Positions 1 through 5,140 of a stretch of DNA of 8,355 nucleotides are shown here, piece after piece. Made by a program: the position numbers and the translations under genes. Location: assembly GCA_026645375.1 (NCBI GenBank), contig JAPFFX010000075.1, positions 1 through 8,355 of the forward strand, given 5' to 3'. The stretch is from Citricoccus sp. WCRC_4. Its GTDB lineage: Bacteria > Actinomycetota > Actinomycetes > Actinomycetales > Micrococcaceae. Numbering within the stretch: the first letter of the stretch is position 1; the number at the start of each line of letters is the position of its first letter. Below the pieces are notes generated by a model. It was not told the origin of the DNA. It ran no database searches and was given only the letters and a program-made list of their open reading frames with translations.

Positions 1-58
1 TGTGCATCCCGCCGTCCTGCCCCCGATCAACACCCCGTCACCCGATCCGAGGAATGAC

Positions 59-853
59 ATGACCCCCGCATCCGACGCCACGTCCGTCACCGAGAACGGC
101 GCCCGCGGCGCCTCCGTCATCGTCAACGTCCTGCAGGTGATCCGATGCTTCACGTCGGACGAGCCGCTGCAGGGCGTGACGGAGATCGCCGCGCAGGTCG
201 GCCTCCACAAGTCCAGCGTGTCCCGCATCCTCGCCACGCTCGAACAGGAGCACGTGGTCGAGCGGGACGAGGCGTCGCGGAAGTACCGGCTGGGCCTGGG
301 CCTGATCGCCGTCGCCGGCCCGCTGCTCGCCAACCTGGACGTCCGCCGGGTCGCCATGGAGGACCTGCAGACCCTGCGCGAGATCACCGAGGAGACGGTG
401 GCGCTGGCCATCTGGGACGGATCCGCGGCCGTGACCGTCGAACAGGTCCCCAGCCCCCAGAAGATCAAGCACACCTCGGCCATGGGGAGCCGCTACAGCA
501 CCGGCCTGAGCGCCAGCGTCCAGGTGCCCCTGGCCCACATGGACCCGGATCACGTCCGCCAGCTCCTGGACCACTGCCCCATCCGGCTTGACGGCGGCAT
601 CACCCCGGACCAGTACCTGGAGCGCCTGGCGGACGTCCGCCGCGACGGGTATGCGGTGAATTACGGCGAGACCTCCGGTGATGAGGTCGGGGTGGCGGCC
701 CCCGTGTTCGACCACCGGGGCGAGGTCGTTGCCACCATCCTGGTGGCTGCCCCACGCTACCGGGTCCCGGAGTCCGCCCTGCCGCAGCTGACCCGGGCCT
801 GCACGACTGCAGCCCGGCGGGTCTCGCAACGCCTCGGGGCCCCCCTGGGCTGA
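59..853 (+). CDS. IclR-family transcriptional regulator (first of two paralogues)
   Basis: This is a 264-residue DNA-binding regulator of the IclR family. I chose the ATG at 59 because a good ribosome site (GAGGA, 49-53) lies 5 bases before it; an in-frame GTG at 2 would add 19 Pro/Ser-rich residues and has no visible site. The N-terminal winged helix-turn-helix covers about residues 23-85, with the recognition-helix stretch LHKSSVSRIL near 48-57. It is followed by the linker YRLGLGLI and a C-terminal effector domain (about 100-255) carrying the usual KH.S..GSRYS and YAVNYGE segments. It closely resembles the second IclR protein at 3629-4417: about 61 of 108 residues are identical in an ungapped hand alignment through the DNA-binding domain. 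It faces the amidohydrolase gene and shares its terminator. Inference: it controls this hydantoin/carbamoylsarcosine locus, possibly through the tandem operators found here. Its own promoter is mostly outside the window. The effector is unknown. Confidence 0.93.
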   Translation: MTPASDATSVTENGARGASVIVNVLQVIRCFTSDEPLQGVTEIAAQVGLHKSSVSRILATLEQEHVVERDEASRKYRLGLGLIAVAGPLLANLDVRRVAMEDLQTLREITEETVALAIWDGSAAVTVEQVPSPQKIKHTSAMGSRYSTGLSASVQVPLAHMDPDHVRQLLDHCPIRLDGGITPDQYLERLADVRRDGYAVNYGETSGDEVGVAAPVFDHRGEVVATILVAAPRYRVPESALPQLTRACTTAARRVSQRLGAPLG

Positions 854-931
854 CATGCGCCCCGTCCGGGGACGCGGTCGCCCACGGCCTGCTCGACCAA
901 GCCCGGGACGTCCATGCCCTCGCAGACGCGC

Positions 932-966
932 GACAGTCCGGCACCCCTGAGGGGTGCCGGACTGTC
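932..966. terminator. Perfect 16-bp hairpin, bidirectional terminator
   Basis: Arms 932-947 (GACAGTCCGGCACCCC) and 951-966 are exact reverse complements around a 3-base loop TGA. The hairpin lies between two convergent stop codons (853 on + and 1019 on -), so it can end both transcripts. There is no long T-run on either side, as is common in high-GC actinobacteria. The rest of 854-1018 holds only a small CCCCGTCCGGGG repeat and no gene. Confidence 0.85.
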
Positions 967-1018
967 ATCTGCCCTGCCCGGGGATGCCGGACCCCAGGAC
1001 TCCGTCGGTACGTGGGGC

Positions 1019-1789
1019 TCAGGCAGGATCCGCCGGGGCCTCGATCTCGGGCTGGGGATCCGAGAGGGTCTTCGGGACCGTGTCCTCGAACTGCGGGAGC
1101 TTGTTCAGGTACTCCACCACCGAGTCCGTGGGCTCCACGTCACCGAACTTGTTGTCGATGTCGTAGAGGTTCCACTGCACGACGCCCGGGACACGGTCGC
1201 CGATGGTCTCCCGGGGGATGATCGGACGGAAGCCCTTCGCGATCGCGTCCTCGACGGTGTGGCGCACGCACCCGGCCGCGGTCGCACCGGTGACGATCAG
1301 GGTGTCGATGCGGTTGGAGGTCAGGAAGAGCTCGAGGTTCGTCCCCGGGAACGCCGAGGCGCGGTTCTTCTCGATCACGACCTCGCCGTCTGCGGGCGCG
1401 ATGCGGTCGTCGATCTGGGCCCAGTAGGAATCGGCCGGCAGGGTCTCCACGGGGATCTTCGAGTACCACAGGCCCATGTCGTTCGTGCCGGAGGTGGCGT
1501 CGCGGTTGCGGTACACGTTGGTGGTGTAGAAGACCGGGACCCCCTTGGCGCGCGCGGCCTCGTTGATCCGCTGGACGTTCGGGATGATCTCCTCCATGCC
1601 CGGGCAGCTGAACGGGTGACCCGGGCGGGTCCAGGCGTTCGCCAGGTCGATATGGATGACGGCGGGACGGTTGCCGTAGCCGATCCGACGCTTGAAGCCG
1701 CGGTCGTTGTAGATGCTCGTGCCGGCTTCGAACGCCTCCTCCAGCACTGCTGCCAGACGGGATTCGATGTCGTTGGACGTGATGGTCAT
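1019..1789 (-). CDS. N-carbamoylsarcosine amidohydrolase (cysteine hydrolase / isochorismatase fold)
   Basis: The enzyme (EC 3.5.1.59) hydrolyses N-carbamoylsarcosine to sarcosine, CO2 and ammonia in the cytosol, a step of creatinine breakdown through N-methylhydantoin. The 256-residue product has the isochorismatase-like hydrolase fold. The triad known for this enzyme is visible as Asp48 (IHIDLANAW), Lys141 (VIEKNRAS) and Cys174 (TGATAAGCVRHT), counted from the start chosen here. From memory, the body of the protein is almost identical to the Arthrobacter enzyme of about 264 residues, including GYGNRPAV, SYWAQIDDRIAP and VVQWNLYDIDNKFGD. I chose the ATG at 1789 because GGAGAAG sits just before it at normal spacing. 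An in-frame ATG at 1807 would add MRVEKT but has no ribosome site. A tandem operator lies 28-64 bases upstream, so expression is probably controlled by an IclR protein. The gene stands alone, convergent with the first IclR gene. Confidence 0.93.
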   Translation of the reverse strand: MTITSNDIESRLAAVLEEAFEAGTSIYNDRGFKRRIGYGNRPAVIHIDLANAWTRPGHPFSCPGMEEIIPNVQRINEAARAKGVPVFYTTNVYRNRDATSGTNDMGLWYSKIPVETLPADSYWAQIDDRIAPADGEVVIEKNRASAFPGTNLELFLTSNRIDTLIVTGATAAGCVRHTVEDAIAKGFRPIIPRETIGDRVPGVVQWNLYDIDNKFGDVEPTDSVVEYLNKLPQFEDTVPKTLSDPQPEIEAPADPA

Positions 1790-1816
1790 GGTCTTCTCCA
1801 CTCTCATGGGTTTTAT

Positions 1817-1833
1817 GTTGCTAAGCGAGCAAC
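1817..1833 (-). promoter_or_regulatory. Operator B (strong) of the amidohydrolase gene
   Basis: A 17-bp inverted repeat, GTTGCT-AAGCG-AGCAAC on the + strand, with perfect 6-bp arms. It is the best copy of a repeat found at four promoters in this window. It ends 27 bases before the chosen amidohydrolase start and pairs with a weaker repeat exactly 20 bp further out (1837-1853). The size and tandem spacing fit an IclR-type regulator site (inference). Confidence 0.75.
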
Positions 1834-1836
1834 TGG

Positions 1837-1853
1837 GTTGCTGTCTTAGGTAC
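1837..1853 (-). promoter_or_regulatory. Operator A (weak, distal) of the amidohydrolase gene
   Basis: GTTGCT-GTCTT-AGGTAC on the + strand. One arm is intact and the other is degenerate. Its centre is exactly 20 bp from the perfect repeat at 1817-1833, as in the other modules, which is why I accept it despite the weak arm. No convincing -10 is seen here. TACAGT on the minus strand (1857-1852) is the only fair candidate, and its -35 is poor. Confidence 0.55.
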
Positions 1854-2050
1854 TGTAGCGCACGCCTCGAGCCAGCACCAGAGGTGCGCGGAGCCAGTTT
1901 TTCCCACAGTCCATCCGCTGGGGCAAGGACGACCCCAGGCCCCGGGAGAACGGCGGCTTCCGCACCGCACGCCCCCGCCTGACAACGCCTCCCGCAGGAA
2001 ACCGTCGCGAAACAGGGCCGACACAGAACGCGATTAGCCTTCGAGCAACC
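1854..2050. other. Middle of the divergent intergenic region, no gene seen
   Basis: The 376 bases between the amidohydrolase start and the symporter start contain operators at both ends. This central stretch shows no credible coding frame or RNA gene. Only a small GCACC-AGA-GGTGC repeat near 1875 and an isolated AGCAAC half-site at 2045-2050 stand out. It probably separates two independently controlled promoters. Confidence 0.5.
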
Positions 2051-2067
2051 ATTGCACGTTGCAATGC
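2051..2067. repeat. 17-bp perfect palindrome overlapping the symporter -35
   Basis: CATTGCA-CGT-TGCAATG has perfect 7-bp arms. It spans the predicted -35 (TTGCAC, 2053-2058) and runs into the distal operator of the symporter promoter. The hydantoinase promoter keeps only the left half (CATTGCGTGTTGC, 4952-4964). It may be an extra regulator site or a by-product of overlapping TTGC motifs. Confidence 0.6.
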
Positions 2068-2081
2068 TTGTAACTAGATTG
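2053..2081 (+). promoter_or_regulatory. Promoter of the MFS symporter gene
   Basis: -35 TTGCAC (2053-2058), a 17-bp spacer, then -10 TAGATT (2076-2081). The hydantoinase promoter has the same geometry and an identical -10. The predicted start point is near 2088, giving a leader of about 78 bases. Distal operator A fills the spacer and operator B overlaps the last half of the -10. Confidence 0.65.
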
Positions 2082-2095
2082 CTCAGCTAGCAACT
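2059..2095 (+). promoter_or_regulatory. Tandem operator module (A + B) of the symporter gene
   Basis: Repeat A is GTTGCA-ATGCT-TGTAAC (2059-2075) and repeat B is ATTGCT-CAGCT-AGCAAC (2079-2095), separated by 3 bases with centres 20 bp apart. B has one arm mismatch. A and B cover the promoter spacer, the -10 and the predicted start point. Binding there should block RNA polymerase, or reposition it if the regulator is an activator. Confidence 0.72.
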
Positions 2096-2099
2096 ATCG

Positions 2100-2113
2100 G
2101 TGATCCAGATCAC
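2100..2113. promoter_or_regulatory. Crp/GlxR-like palindrome in the symporter leader
   Basis: GTGATC-CA-GATCAC is a perfect palindrome that matches the Crp/GlxR core GTGA-N6-TCAC. It starts 5 bases after operator B, so it lies downstream of the predicted start point. The identical 14 bases occur at 5002-5015 in front of the hydantoinase gene. Confidence 0.6.
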
Positions 2114-2165
2114 TCTCCGCGCACGGCGCGCGACCGGACCCACCTCCAGAGACAAGGACCCCGTC

Positions 2166-3542
2166 ATGAGAGCTTCGAACGCCCCCACCCACGCCACCGA
2201 CCCTGCAGCCGGGCCTCCGGGCGCCCTCGAGAAGGTCAGCCCCGCGCACCTGCGCAAGGTCGTGAGCGCGTCCTTCGCGGGCACGGTCGTCGAGTGGTTC
2301 GACTTCGCGATCTACGGCTACATGGCCACCCACATCGCGGCCACCTTCTTCAACTCCACCGACCCGGTGATCGGCCTGCTCGAGGCCTTTGCGGTCTTCG
2401 CCGTGGCCTTCGCACTGCGCCCCCTCGGCGGGATCATCTTCGGCCGGCTGGGTGACAGGCTGGGCCGCAAGAAGATCCTCGTCCTGACGGTCCTGCTGAT
2501 GTCCGCCTCCACGGCGGCCATCGGCCTCATCCCCAGCCAGGAGGCGATCGGCATCTGGGCCGCCGTCCTGCTCGCGGGAGCCCGGTGCATCCAGGGCCTC
2601 TCCGCCGGCGGAGAGTACGCAGGTGCCACCATCTACGTGGTCGAGCACAGCCCGGACCGCCAGCGGAACCGCTATTCCAGCGCCATGTCCGCGGCCACCT
2701 TCGTGTCGTTCGCCCTCGCCGCGGGGCTGGGCGCACTGCTGAGCACCGTTCTCCCGCCCTCCGCGATGGGCGACTGGGGCTGGAGGATCCTGTTCCTGCT
2801 GTCGATCCCGATGGGACTGATCGCCTTCTACATCCGCTCCAAGCTTCACGAGTCCCCCGAGTTCCAGGCCATGGTGGAGGAATCGGCCAGCCGCCCGGCA
2901 CCGACCCTCAGCCAGGTCATGCGCACGCAGTGGCCGCAGATGCTCAAGCTGGGCGGGTTCGTCATGCTGACCGCCCTGTCCTTCTACATCTTCTCCACCT
3001 ACATGGCCACCTTCCTCACCCAGGTGGTCGGCCTGCCCCAGCACCTCGCGCTGCTCTCCAGCCTGATCTCCCTCCTCTTCGCCACGGCCCTGTCCCCGGT
3101 GATGGGCCGCGTCTCGGACCGGCTCGGACGCCGTCGCACCATGCAGCTGGCCGCAACGCTGCTCGTCATCCTGACGATCCCGGCGTACATGCTGGCGGAG
3201 ATGGGCACGCTCGGCAGTGCCGTGGCCAGCCAGTTGCTCATCGCGACCGGCGCCGTCACGGCCAACGTGGTGACCTCCGTGCTGATCTCGGAGATGTTCT
3301 CCACGGACGTGCGGTACACGGCCTCCGGGATGAGCTACAACATCACCTACGCCGTCTTCGGTGGCACCGCCCCCTATATCGCCACGTGGCTCGTGGCATC
3401 GACCGGCAACTCCCTCGCCCCCGCCATCTACGTCTCCATCGTGGCCGCCGTGTCCCTCATCGTCGTCTCGGCCTTCATCAAGGAGACCGCCGGGCGTCCC
3501 CTGCGTCGCTTCTACGATGACCCGGTGACAGCAGACGCCTGA
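2166..3542 (+). CDS. MFS metabolite:H+ symporter (MHS family)
   Basis: A 458-residue inner-membrane transporter with about 12 predicted membrane segments. The MHS-family signatures are clear: VVEWFDFAIYG at 41-51, the loop 2-3 motif GRLGDRLGRKK at 93-103, RCIQGLSAGGEYAGA at 140-154, LHESPEF after segment 6, and a second GRVSDRLGRRR motif in the C-terminal half. The family moves small organic acids, betaines and similar solutes with protons. Given the flanking amidohydrolase and hydantoinase, import of creatinine, N-methylhydantoin or N-carbamoylsarcosine is likely, but the substrate cannot be read from sequence. The ATG at 2166 is preferred because AAGGA (2154-2158) lies 7 bases before it; the longer frame from 2100 would begin inside the control region. 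It is transcribed divergently from the amidohydrolase and convergently with the second IclR gene. Confidence 0.92.
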   Translation: MRASNAPTHATDPAAGPPGALEKVSPAHLRKVVSASFAGTVVEWFDFAIYGYMATHIAATFFNSTDPVIGLLEAFAVFAVAFALRPLGGIIFGRLGDRLGRKKILVLTVLLMSASTAAIGLIPSQEAIGIWAAVLLAGARCIQGLSAGGEYAGATIYVVEHSPDRQRNRYSSAMSAATFVSFALAAGLGALLSTVLPPSAMGDWGWRILFLLSIPMGLIAFYIRSKLHESPEFQAMVEESASRPAPTLSQVMRTQWPQMLKLGGFVMLTALSFYIFSTYMATFLTQVVGLPQHLALLSSLISLLFATALSPVMGRVSDRLGRRRTMQLAATLLVILTIPAYMLAEMGTLGSAVASQLLIATGAVTANVVTSVLISEMFSTDVRYTASGMSYNITYAVFGGTAPYIATWLVASTGNSLAPAIYVSIVAAVSLIVVSAFIKETAGRPLRRFYDDPVTADA

Positions 3543-3566
3543 CCACCAGCCCCCCGAACGCGGCGA

Positions 3567-3606
3567 GACCGCCCCGTCGCAGGCCGAATCCTGCGACGAG
3601 GCGGTC
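3567..3606. terminator. 17-bp hairpin, bidirectional terminator
   Basis: Arms 3567-3583 (GACCGCCCCGTCGCAGG) and 3590-3606 pair with a single C/A mismatch around the loop CCGAAT. GCGAG/CTCGC outside them can extend the stem. It lies between the convergent stops of the symporter (3542) and the second IclR gene (3629), so it serves both. No U-run is seen. Confidence 0.85.
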
Positions 3607-3628
3607 CCTCGCCTTCACGGACGACCGT

Positions 3629-4417
3629 TCATCTGCTGCCCAGGCGCGCGGAGACCCGCTCGGCCGCACGCAGGACGGCGTCCCGCAGGAGGGGCTGGCT
3701 CGCCCTGAACTGCACCCGGGACCGCGGCGCACTGGCCGTGATGCAGCCGACGGCCTGGCCGCGGTAGTCCCGGACGGGCGCTGAGACGCCGTACTCCTCG
3801 AAGGTGGTCTCGCCGTCATTGACGGCGAAGCCCTGGTCCCGGACGATCCGCAGGTGTTCATGGGCGGGGTCGTCGAGTCCCCGGTAGCTGTCCCGCTGGA
3901 TGATGCCCCCCGAGAGCAGGCGGCCGACCTCCTCCGGCGGCAGTTCCGCCAGGAACACGCGGACGGACGAGCTGGCGTACTTGTTGTAGCGCGTGCCGAT
4001 CGAGGCACTGTGCTTCACGTGGTGGGGACTGGCCGTCTGCTCCACCACGATCGCGTTGGTGCCGTTCCAGACAGCGATCGCCGCAGTCTCGTCGGTGGCC
4101 TCGGTCAGCTCCTCCAGGTGCGGCACCGCCGCCCTGCGCACGTCGAGCTCGGCCAGCAGCGGGCCCGCCAGACCGATCATTCCCAGGCCGAGGCGGTAGC
4201 GTCCGGTGTCCTCATCGCGCTGGACATAGCCGGATTCCGTCAGGCCGGCGAGCATCCGGGACACGGTGCTCTTGTGCAGTCCGACGAGTTCGGAGATCTC
4301 CGTGACCCCGAGCAGCGGACGCGGGGTCGCCGAGAAGGCCTCCAGCACCGCCAGTCCATTCAACAGTGACGCTGCCGCACCCTGCGGCTTGTCCCCCTGC
4401 GACTGGGTTCCCGGCAT
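3629..4417 (-). CDS. IclR-family transcriptional regulator (second paralogue)
   Basis: A 262-residue IclR regulator. The start at 4417 is supported by GGAGG six bases upstream. The winged helix-turn-helix spans about residues 18-85, with the recognition-helix stretch LHKSTVSRML at 47-56, differing from the first IclR protein only by Ser to Thr and Ile to Met. YRLGLGMI and an effector domain with KHSASIGTRY and FAVNDGETTFEEYG follow. The two proteins share blocks such as AGPLLA.LDVRR and are clear paralogues. This gene lies between the symporter and the hydantoinase and has a copy of the tandem operator about 220 bases upstream. The likely role is regulation of the locus, with possible autoregulation; activator or repressor cannot be told. 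The ligand may be a pathway intermediate such as N-methylhydantoin or N-carbamoylsarcosine (inference). Confidence 0.94.
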   Translation of the reverse strand: MPGTQSQGDKPQGAAASLLNGLAVLEAFSATPRPLLGVTEISELVGLHKSTVSRMLAGLTESGYVQRDEDTGRYRLGLGMIGLAGPLLAELDVRRAAVPHLEELTEATDETAAIAVWNGTNAIVVEQTASPHHVKHSASIGTRYNKYASSSVRVFLAELPPEEVGRLLSGGIIQRDSYRGLDDPAHEHLRIVRDQGFAVNDGETTFEEYGVSAPVRDYRGQAVGCITASAPRSRVQFRASQPLLRDAVLRAAERVSARLGSR

Positions 4418-4519
4418 GATCTTCCTCCCCGGGCGAGTGCACCGTGCCTCCGCCGCCTGTCCGTGAACATGCTAGGCGATGCGTTCGCGCCCCGAGGTGG
4501 CCCCACAGCACGGCAGGCT

Positions 4520-4538
4520 CCGGACCCGGAGGGTCCGG
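4520..4538 (-). other. Stem-loop in the presumed leader of the second IclR gene
   Basis: CCGGACCC (4520-4527) and GGGTCCGG (4531-4538) form a perfect 8-bp stem with a 3-base loop. If transcription starts at the 4636-4672 module, this lies in the 5' leader, about 100 bases before the start codon. Confidence 0.5.
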
Positions 4539-4557
4539 TGGCGGGGGCACGACGACG

Positions 4558-4588
4558 GCCCGGCACCCATGCTGGCCGGGTGCCGGGC
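4558..4588 (-). other. Larger stem-loop in the presumed leader of the second IclR gene
   Basis: GCCCGGCACCC (4558-4568) and GGGTGCCGGGC (4578-4588) are exact complements around a 9-base loop. It resembles a terminator stem without a U-run. With the 4520-4538 stem it makes the roughly 220-base leader highly structured. Confidence 0.5.
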
Positions 4589-4635
4589 TGGGGTGGGGCC
4601 AGCCGTGCTGGTCTTGCGGCATTCCTCAACATCCT

Positions 4636-4672
4636 GTTGCTGAATACTCAATTTAGTTGCTATCAAAACAAC
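4636..4672 (-). promoter_or_regulatory. Tandem operator module and -10 of the second IclR gene
   Basis: On the + strand the two repeats are GTTGCT-GAATA-CTCAAT (4636-4652) and GTTGCT-ATCAA-AACAAC (4656-4672), 3 bases apart, centres 20 bp apart. Read on the minus strand, the first repeat ends in AAC and is followed by TAAATT (4655-4650), which matches the position of TAGATT in the symporter and hydantoinase promoters. The corresponding -35 (GTGGCG) is poor. This points to a promoter toward the IclR gene, possibly weak or activator-dependent. Confidence 0.6.
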
Positions 4673-4950
4673 CGCCACTGCTTCCTCGAAAACTCTTCCG
4701 ATCGTCAGCCTGCGGGTCCCGCCAGCCCCGGACGCGCCTCGGATGGCCACCCGCGCGCGACCCGCCGATCCCAGGCTCCTCGCGTAACGCTCCTGAAACG
4801 CGGACTTAATCCCCCAGGCCTTGCACAGTCGTTGCATTGAGAGAAATCTTGTTGGTGTCACCACAACAGGAGAGGCAACCGGCCTCCGCGCCCACCGCTT
4901 CCGGCGCAGCGGCCGACGACCCGGAAGTAGTACGAGAAAAATCCGATCAG
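4673..4950. other. Intergenic stretch between the two operator modules, no gene seen
   Basis: Apart from the degenerate module at 4831-4867 I see no credible gene, RNA or mobile element here. The open frames across it lack family motifs and plausible ribosome sites and look like chance frames in high-GC DNA. Confidence 0.5.
4831..4867. promoter_or_regulatory. Degenerate fifth copy of the tandem operator
   Basis: GTTGCA-TTGAG-AGAAAT (4831-4847) and GTTGGT-GTCAC-CACAAC (4851-4867) keep the 17-3-17 spacing and the outer GTTG/CAAC bases. The second repeat has its own TGGTG-T-CACCA palindrome. It could be an upstream auxiliary site for the hydantoinase promoter or a decayed copy. Arm matches are partial. 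Confidence 0.35.
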
Positions 4951-4953
4951 GCA

Positions 4954-4982
4954 TTGCGTGTTGCTCGGCATGGAACTAGATT
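4954..4982 (+). promoter_or_regulatory. Promoter of the hydantoinase gene
   Basis: -35 TTGCGT (4954-4959), a 17-bp spacer, and -10 TAGATT (4977-4982). The layout matches the symporter promoter base for base at the -10, and the 12 bases AACTAGATTGCT are shared. The predicted start point is near 4989, leaving a leader of about 150 bases before the ATG at 5141. Confidence 0.65.
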
Positions 4983-4996
4983 GCTACCCAAGCAAC
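4960..4996 (+). promoter_or_regulatory. Tandem operator module (A + B) of the hydantoinase gene
   Basis: Repeat A is GTTGCT-CGGCA-TGGAAC (4960-4976), filling the -35/-10 spacer. Repeat B is ATTGCT-ACCCA-AGCAAC (4980-4996), overlapping the -10 and the predicted start point. B has the same arms as the symporter B site, including the single G-to-A change that creates the -10 hexamer. Confidence 0.73.
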
Positions 4997-5001
4997 TGCA
5001 C

Positions 5002-5015
5002 GTGATCCAGATCAC
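5002..5015. promoter_or_regulatory. Crp/GlxR-like palindrome in the hydantoinase leader
   Basis: GTGATC-CA-GATCAC is identical to 2100-2113 and is followed by A, giving a near-full Crp/GlxR-type site (CGTGA-N6-TCACA). It starts 6 bases after operator B, downstream of the predicted start point. A Crp-family protein binding here could act as a roadblock. Confidence 0.62.
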
Positions 5016-5140
5016 AGCATGCTTCGGGACTGGCCCGGGCCATTCGGTCCGTTCCCCGTCCCCGGTGGAGCTGCATTCCGCCTCCCAGGCTCACTGTCCC
5101 ACCTCAACGAAGTCCCGAGCCCCTCTCGAAAGGACCCATC

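Noticed and set aside
2..58. GTG at 2 as the start of the first IclR protein
   Set aside because: The ATG at 59 has GAGGA at good spacing and gives a family-typical length; the extra residues are Pro/Ser-rich and unconserved in the paralogue.
1790..1807. Upstream ATG at 1807 as start of the amidohydrolase
   Set aside because: No ribosome site precedes it, whereas GGAGAAG directly precedes the ATG at 1789; leaderless use of 1807 is possible but less likely.
914..1849. Plus-strand open frame opposite the amidohydrolase gene
   Set aside because: It overlaps the terminator hairpin and the whole amidohydrolase gene in antisense; low-complexity translation with no recognisable domain.
4472..4954. 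Minus-strand open frame and other frames across the 4418-5140 intergenic region
   Set aside because: They run through hairpins and operator modules, lack ribosome sites and have Arg/Pro/Ala-rich products without motifs.
5024..5118. Long-range pairing TCGGGACT (5024-5031) with AGTCCCGA (5111-5118) as a riboswitch
   Set aside because: Eight complementary bases 80 bases apart is expected by chance in such GC-rich sequence, and no known riboswitch core is visible.
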